A stretch of 64,000 nucleotides of DNA from Bimuria novae-zelandiae CBS 107.79 (taxonomy: Eukaryota; Ascomycota; Dothideomycetes; Pleosporales; Didymosphaeriaceae), in the NCBI GenBank assembly GCA_010015655.1, contig ML976750.1:2221-66220 (forward strand), read 5' to 3'. Under the pieces are notes generated by a model. That model had not been told where the DNA came from. It made no database searches and saw only the letters and a list, made by a program, of their open reading frames with translations. Every line of letters starts with the position of its first letter. Within the stretch, counting starts at the first letter, position 1. Below, piece by piece: positions 57,900-64,000 of the stretch. Position numbers and translations under genes: made by a program.

Positions 57900-60602
57900 C
57901 TTTGAGGCCTCCCTAACATCCGTAGCATTAACAACACGTTTCTAACGCTTTCTGCTCTGTGGAGATGGCTGAGAAGCTTTTCTCTTACTCCTTTAGGATA
58001 GTTGTAGAGCCTTTTTAGCGTTATCGGCAGACTTCTGGGCAGTGCGCTAAGCTGCCTTTTTAGCTCTCTTCTTCTCTTTTACCTTCTTTGCTGCCTCTTT
58101 CGCTGCACGCTTTTCCTGCTGCATTTTCTCCTTATATAGCTTAGCTGCCTTCTTTAGCTTTGCTATCTCTGCTTTTTAAAGCTGCTGCTACTTATCCTCT
58201 TATTTCTTAATAGATTAACAAACACGTGCCTCCCTTACCTTCCTTAGTAACTATAAGATAGCCCTACTCTAATACTCCTAGCGCTATTAAAGATCTAGAG
58301 TCTTGCCCTTCTTTTTACGCTTCTCCTTAATAGATAGTGCCTGCTTAATCCTATCTATCTTATGCTTAAGTAGCTTATTTTAGACAGATAGGTAGTGGAG
58401 CGATTAACGAAGCTTCTTTATATTTTAACTACCCTAATCCTTTACTACTAATTGTATAAGCCTATCCATCTTTCTCTAGTCATGATTGCTAAGCCCTAAT
58501 AAGGAGTTATCGCCTAATTCTTAATCCTAGGCGAACCTATCTAGGATAGGATTAGAATTAGGTGGCTTAGTTAGTTGGTTGGTTAGTATTTATTTTTTGT
58601 CTAGTTAATAGGGATTAAGTCTACTATCTCGCCTCCTAAAGGGCATATACGACGTGTTAAGCTATAGAATTATAGTACTAATATACTACCTTAGAAAGCA
58701 TTTCTTGCCTGCGCGGGTATTACTACTATTTAAGCTATAGCTCCCCTTCCCGTTAGGGAGACTAAGTAGTGTATGTACATTAGGGTAAATTCCTTGTGTA
58801 TGTTTAGAGGCAGTTTAGTGCTGTAAGAAGAAAGAAAAGGAAAGAGTGGATAGGTGTGGAGAGCTAGTGCTCTATCGAATTAGAGCCGTGGCTCTGCGCG
58901 AGGAGAGCCTTTGTACCAGGCTTAGCAATGCCTGTGTCGAAGGAGATAGGTGTAGTAGGAAGGCAGAGCCAGGCCTGTCCTTCTTCTTTATCCCTAAGAG
59001 TTATATAATATAAGGCCAGGCTGGCTACCTTATTTGCGTGTTATGTTAGGTTAGGGACGCTAATAGTTAGTCTTTAGAGAGCTGCGGGCAGCTCTTGTCG
59101 TTATAGGTGTTAAGAGCTAGTGCTTTATTAAATCGTGCTATAGCTCTTTACATAGAGAGCCTTTATATTTAGGCCTAGTAGGTGCCTATATCTTGTAAGA
59201 GCAAGGAGTGTCATGACTATCTCCTTATCTTAGCTATAGTTATAGCTTTTAACTAAACGTGAAAATCTGAGCGGCGCACAGGCCATTTTAAAAAGATTTT
59301 AGCTTACTAGGGAGCTAAAAGAGAAAATAGGGTAGCGCGCCTGCCACAACGCCTATAGCTAAAAGAGGACGCTAGAAAATAGATTTATAAAGGCATTTAA
59401 GTCGTGTTTTAACGAAAAATTAATGGATATCGACCTTTCGGTGACCTAGAAAAGTTGATATTTAGTGTAGAATCAGGTGGCGATATGCCTGTGGCTCTAA
59501 AAGAGCTAAGGATAGTTGATTCCTTAAAGGAGGCCTTCCACGCATTCTAGAATAAGGGGAAGAAGTTATCTTTAGTAATAGAAGCTAGGCCTTAGCTTCT
59601 ATAAAGGTATCGTGATAGCTCTGCTAAGTATGCTATTAATAGAGGCTTAAATATCGTAACGTTAAGTAGCTAAAGCGTATAAGTTAAGTAAGGAGGCAGG
59701 ATAGCAAGTAGGATCCTATACTTATTATAATAGTTAATAAAGTCTATAGTAATATAAGATCCGTAGCTATCTATAATTAAAAGACGATATAATTATTAAG
59801 TCTTCTCTTTTATACAGCGATTAAACACCTGCTTAAGCCAGGCAAGCCCGATATCGTTGTTCGTCTAGCTAGAGGATAATAAGGTAATAAAGACTTTATG
59901 TTCTCCTGCCTTGATATCCTCTACCTAGCTTGATTGGATGCCCTTGTTGGCGGCCTTATAAATAAGGCTTGGCGGCAGAGCTAATCTATTAGCGTAGATA
60001 TATGCCAGGAGCGTGATCTATGCGCGATTACTATCTTAGAGTAATGCCCTAACCTCCTTCTTCTCCTATATTCGTCTGCTAAATATTCTCTTTGATCTAC
60101 TAATAATACCGATCAGGACGCCTTTTTCATCTATATTATAGATATAACGAGGATCTATGCGATATTTATCCATCTTACTATGTAAAAGGTTAAAATAGAG
60201 GCGATATTTATCCACTAAATTAGCTTTGTGGCGATTGTTGTCCATCCCGACGGTCTATTAGGAGATGAGATGAATGCTGTGTCGGTTGATAAAGCGGGTA
60301 ACCTAGCTCTCGCTGACTAGCTCCTTTGCTATCGTAGAGGCAAAATTCTGTATCATCTCTCTAGTAGGAGGTGTATGTCTCTTTGTGAGTCCTTCGATAT
60401 ATCGTACAAGCTCCTGCTCTTGTTGTGGTGTAAGTTTCTGCTGGTTGATATTCTTGGCTTCATTTGGGGCCTGAACGCGCTTGTGTCTTCGGGACAACGT
60501 AGTCCGATCTACGCCATAGGTAGCCGCTATTTTTCTATATGAAAATTTTTCTCCTGGATCTAAAGATTGAATAGCTTCAATCGCATCTTCAATTGCCCCC
60601 AT
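57900..60602 (-). pseudogene. broken pogo/Fot1 transposase of element D, N-terminus still open
   Basis: From the ATG at 60602 the frame is open for 99 codons and shows a complete HTH/psq domain (FSYRKIAATYGVDRTTLSRR) and the start of the CENP-B-type domain (TREMIQNFASTIAKELVSES), stopping at a TAG for an expected Trp. The remaining DDE domain is broken by stops and by the insert at 58567-59467. If transcribed it could yield only a DNA-binding fragment. Confidence 0.8.
58553..59481 (-). repeat. 901-bp retroposon-like insert (58567-59467) in element D
   Basis: Flanking direct repeats are TAGAATTAGGTGGC (58553-58566) and TAGAATCAGGTGGC (59468-59481), one transition apart. The AACC-type tail (read on the minus strand) is at the left edge, GGTTGGTTGG on the plus strand. 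Same length, site and orientation relative to the host element as the insert in A. Confidence 0.72.
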
Positions 60603-60701
60603 ATTGGTGGAGTTACGACGCGTCAAAGTTAGTGAGTCATTCAGTCTTTAGGTGTTGGGTGGCTCGTTACGCGAAGTGGCTCGGCACGCGCACAGACACG
60701 T

Positions 60702-61209
60702 TACAGATTCCGACTCTAGCGACAACATTTCAACATGTCACGCAGCGACGACCATCATAAACGCGGTCACAGATCTTGTACAACGACAGCCAAATAACGG
60801 GTAGCAAAGAGATTGTGGTCTAATTTTGGGCGTCATAGCATGAGCAAGAGCACGCCAGCCCGCAAGATACACACTGCTAGGAGACGTGGCTTCAACTTCA
60901 TTCCGGTAAAGAACAAGGAAGGCCGACGAGTCGAGTATTTTTCAGTATATCATGGGGTAACACTGCTGTGAATGAGCCCTCAAACCTTCATTGGGATACT
61001 ATAAGCTATGTAAACATGGGTTAACGATTCTGAGAAAGATAATGTAGGCTCTAACTTTTTATTCGGCTAACAACATGCAGCATTACTTCAACAACTCTAA
61101 CTTCGACGCAGGTAGCGAGCGGCACATAGCGACGCGTCGCAACATTTTGTCTATCCAAAGCAGATGAAGTTCAACAGACGCAAAAGAGCGGCAACAACTC
61201 TCCATCGAA
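60702..61209. other. 3' flank of the five-exon gene
   Basis: 508 bp of normal composition. A 43-codon open frame (60840-60971, MSKSTPARKIHTARRRGF) ends shortly after a GTAACA donor-like site. It could be a fragment of a lost gene, but nothing confirms it. No repeat recognised. Confidence 0.4.
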
Positions 61210-62608
61210 CTAGACCTGTTTCGTCGTCAGGAACACAACCTCGTCATCGTCCTCCATCTTGATGGAGATCGGCTCAGCACACTTCTCTATCTTGACACGA
61301 GTGCGCCTGGTCTTCTCGGTATTGCCACCATTAATCTTGTTATGGCCTCGCTTCTTGGATGCATGCTCCTTGTTCAGTGCAGCGAAACCCGACGAAGACA
61401 ACACGCTCATATCCTGCGAGACCGTGGACACACTCGCAGGAGGAGCGGAGGCCAGAGTCGAGGTCCCTGGTCCCAGCAAGATTGAACTCAGACCTTCTGA
61501 GATCGCGATATTGCCCTTGACGACGGGGACCGGGCTAGAACTCAGTGAGAGAGACACCTGGGGGTCCTCGGCGGATGAGGCTCGAGCCTTGCGACGGGCG
61601 GCAGCGGCTTCGGCGAGTAGATCGCGCTTCACGTCATTGCCCTTCTCTTGGTTCTTCTTGCACTGTGATGTGTGAGCCGAAGCGTAGGTGCATAGTGCAG
61701 ATTAGTAGGACTGACCTTGGAGACTGCGAGTGGCGCATGGACGAGGAAAGCGACCTTGGAGTCTTCGGTCATGACGTCCTTGCAGATGCGCTTGTCAAAC
61801 TATTTCACAGTTAGCATGCTGAGCGTAAGTTATGAGAGGAAAGTCTCACCTTGAGAGCGTTGACGACAGCAAGCAGGCGGTCCTTGCAAGTCAGCCTCTT
61901 GTCCTCGCGCGTAGCGTAAGCGCTCGTTCGAAGGCCACAGAACCCGATGACACAACGGTGAAGGAGAGTGATCTGTCCATCGTCAGTTCCACGAACTCGT
62001 TAATGGAGAAGTAAGCATACCAGGATAGATCGACAAGCCGCCTCAACCGCCTTCTTGTCCAACTGCGTCGACTTGAACATGTTGAGCTCGATGCTGGTGG
62101 GCTTATTGTACACGTTCTGCACATTGCACATCGCTTCGAAGAGTATCTTGATCCAATCTTCGGCCTGCTGGATGACTTCCTTCACAGTATTGTCAGCCCG
62201 ATTGGTCGGCGAGGCCTCCTCGAGCGGACGATAACGGTATGTCAGCGCGCGAGCCCAGCCGTCCTCGAAGCGAGGGTATTTATCGTCGCGGGCCAGCATC
62301 TGGAGAGCTTCAGTTGCTTCTATGAGTGTTACATTAGCCGTGGGGTTCTGTGAACATGGCTCGTGGCACTACTCACCGGCCTCGGCGATGACGGAAAAGC
62401 TGCCCAGTCCAAGAGCCTGACCGACCTTGACGGTGCCAGAGACACCATGGAGCTTCTTCAAGAATTGCGCGAAGGGGCTGTCGAGACCGTCTAGAGCTTG
62501 CGCGTATAGCTTAGCGTAGGGCGACTCCGGGGCGGCAACGGCAACGGCATTGCGGTTGAAGCTTGAGGCGTTGCCGTAGGTGAATGCGGTAGGTGCATTT
62601 CCGGACAT
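61210..62608 (-). CDS. hypothetical protein, five exons, basic C-terminus
   Basis: Proposed exons 62608-62377, 62319-62021, 61972-61850, 61799-61716 and 61662-61210 encode 396 residues. Introns of 57, 48, 50 and 53 nt have GTGAGT, GTATGC, GTGAGA and GTCAGT donors, with CTGAC or CTAAC branch sites in two. The last acceptor is ambiguous: CAG at 61663 or AAG six bases further, both in frame. Residues 1-260 are a helical region with no recognised family (QQAEDWIKILFEAMCNVQN, CKDRLLAVVNALK). The C-terminus is Ala/Arg- then Ser-rich with a nuclear-localisation-like KKRGHNKI...KTRRTRVKIEK, and ends with VKIE and IKME, both fitting psi-K-x-E, then DEVVFL. A nuclear role is inference. No RIP signature. 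Confidence 0.68.
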
Positions 62609-63545
62609 TGTGCGCGCGGTCTACACAGGGTGTTAGAAGGTAAGTCCGAGGTTTAGCAGTAACGAGCGGCTTCGAAGTGGGAAACTGGAGACTGGGGAGC
62701 AAGACGAGGGAGTTCAAAGAGTAGCGAAGGTGGAGAGTGAAGTAGACGTGAAGGTGGTAACGCGAGGTGCTTCACCTTTAGCGCGGGCGCGTTTGTATAC
62801 AACACGCGTTCTCTTCACTTTTACCGCGTTGCGGACGTGAAGCTTGACGCGTGAAGTAAACAGTACATCACGTAGCGGCAGTCAGCGCGGTGGCGAGACC
62901 TTGGGAACAAAGTGACCGAGAAAGCTGTATGAAAGCTTCGAGGCTAGGAAAGTAAGCATCGACAATGGGACAGACGTACACGTACCCAGTTTCCACCATT
63001 GACACTCTCTTCTTTAGACGCATAGGAACTCAAATGGAGAATACTAATTCGCCTGTTGTGTCGGGGTCAGAATTCTCGCGATGTATGAAATAAATCTGCT
63101 CATAACGCTGCATTGTCCCAAAATTTCTGCTCGTACACATAGTACACGAACAATTTACATGAAACCCGCCTACTTAAAGAGTCATTCCCAGAGGAACTCA
63201 CACATCTCCAGGTCACACGCAACCCAAGCTCGAAAACCAACAGAATATTATTTGGCATCCAAAAATCTCATCAGAACAGCTTCTACGTCTACACACGAGT
63301 CTGTAAAATTTGAAAATTCTCACCATGAACGTAATTATATCTGCACTTGAAGAGTTGTCCTTTTACGAGGAAGCCGTTGACCGCTCCCTCGGCGCGACAA
63401 ACTCTACCCACTCCCCACCCGAACGGCTGCAAGTCGCCGTGTTGGTCTTTTGAATTCAGTTGTTCCAGCTGGACTGGTTAAGATCCCGGGAATTCCGCAA
63501 GATTATATTTCAAGCATTTGGACGGGACTGGGCACGATTGGAGAG
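62609..63545. other. intergenic region without a recognised gene
   Basis: About 940 bp. The part nearest 62608 is GC-rich and likely the promoter of the minus-strand gene. The middle (63000-63350) is A+T-rich with short open frames on the plus strand that have no recognised product. No repeat or transposon end seen. Confidence 0.45.
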
Positions 63546-64000
63546 ATGTCTGGTTCCGATTCGGAGGATGATTCAGAGGATGATTCAGAGGACGACGACC
63601 AGAGTGCGATGACCAAGAGGCCGATAACCAGCCGAGCGACAATGAAGGGGACAATGGCCAAGAGAATAATGGCCAAGAGCGCGCTGATGAAGGGGTCGAT
63701 GACCAAGGAGGTGGTGACCAAGAGAACGACGTGGCTCTAGGCTCCCGCTTTAATTTTCCCTCAAATGAGTCCAACATCCGACTATTCAACGATGTCGTGC
63801 GCGGAGTCCTTTTCGAGAACTTGTCTCTGTCGCACATCGCGGACGTTACGGCTCTTGTTAAACGTCTTCTCGATTTCATGCTGGATCAGTCTACCTGCAA
63901 CCAGGAAAATGACGGCAGCGAGGACGTTGGCGAAGTTCTTAGCGAGTCTGAACACACTTCTGGGAATGAGGAAGGCAACGGCGATGCTGACTCCCATTGT
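63546..64000 (+). CDS. partial acidic-repeat protein, frame unresolved, runs off the window
   Basis: The ATG at 63546 begins MSGSDSEDDSEDDSEDDDQS, a tandem acidic repeat. That frame closes at 63740. A different frame is open from about 63578 to the window end and is better coding sequence: Gln/Asn/Gly-rich EADNQPSDNEGDNGQENN, then FNFPSNESNIRLFNDVVRGVLF, then another acidic stretch. Either an intron joins an upstream exon to the second frame (TTCAG acceptors occur in the acidic repeat), or there is a frameshift. The function is not recognised. Low-complexity acidic and Asn/Gln content suggests a disordered N-terminus. Confidence 0.4.

Larger units (their letters stand above)
57676..60701 (-). 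mobile_element. Fot1/pogo-type DNA transposon D with a 901-bp insert
   Basis: 3026 bp with TA at 57674-57675 and 60702-60703. The two terminal repeats differ: the 3' end (left) has the CCAATGCAC-type module, the 5' end (right) a GCGTGCCGAGCC / ACTTC / GCGTAACGAGCC module. The transposase is on the minus strand from 60602. The retroposon-like insert at 58567-59467 is at the same position as in A, and the 3' sequence also groups D with A. It borders the gene island beginning at 60702. Confidence 0.87.

Noticed and set aside
60840..60971. Small open frame rich in Arg/Lys, possibly an exon
   Set aside because: Only 43 codons, no downstream exon in the 240 bp before the next gene, no recognised product; mentioned only in the flank entry.
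1..64000. CRISPR array, prophage or bacterial operon
   Set aside because: No regular direct repeats with unique spacers; introns, an intron-containing tRNA and eukaryotic transposons show nuclear fungal DNA.

Overview
The window looks like filamentous ascomycete chromosomal DNA (Pezizomycotina, possibly Dothideomycetes; the class is inferred). It alternates between two compartments. Gene islands have normal composition and short spliceosomal introns with GTAAGT- or GTATGC-type donors and CTGAC-like branch points. Transposon blocks are A+T/TpA-rich, and every transposase frame there is broken by TAG/TAA at former Gln and Trp codons. Differences between copies are almost all C-to-T or G-to-A transitions, the signature expected of repeat-induced point mutation (RIP).

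Layout. 1-11591: three end-to-end Fot1/pogo-type elements (A plus, B minus, C minus); A carries a 901-bp retroposon-like insert and C is split by a Ty1/copia element (5880-11267). 11685-18640: housekeeping island with VPS15 (minus), ALG2 (plus, divergent from VPS15) and an intron-containing tRNA-Gln(TTG). 19034-29760: second block with a hAT element, a piggyBac-like element holding a second hAT copy of identical length, and a pogo-like element inserted next to the piggyBac end. 30103-36475: island with an unassigned three-exon gene, a secreted HExxH metalloprotease-like gene with a Pro/Ser-rich tail, and a kinase-N-lobe plus coiled-coil gene. 36639-60701: large block with a pogo element (F), two MULEs head to head around an 87-bp spacer (the first split by a second copia element), then pogo-type elements I, G, H and D abutting at shared TA dinucleotides. 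61210-64000: a five-exon gene of unknown function and the start of an acidic-repeat gene running off the window.

The protein genes are not a functional cluster. VPS15 (PI3-kinase complex) and ALG2 (N-glycan precursor synthesis) are conserved core genes; the others are of accessory type.

The most unusual structure is in the pogo elements. Two loci (1-11591 and 53450-60701) are copies of the same tail-to-tail pair of elements, each split at the same TA by a different pogo element, with terminal repeats exchanged relative to the arms. Across the families, the terminal inverted repeats share an outer motif followed by a short module present twice, and both copies of the module change together from family to family. 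No CRISPR array, rRNA gene or telomere repeat was seen.
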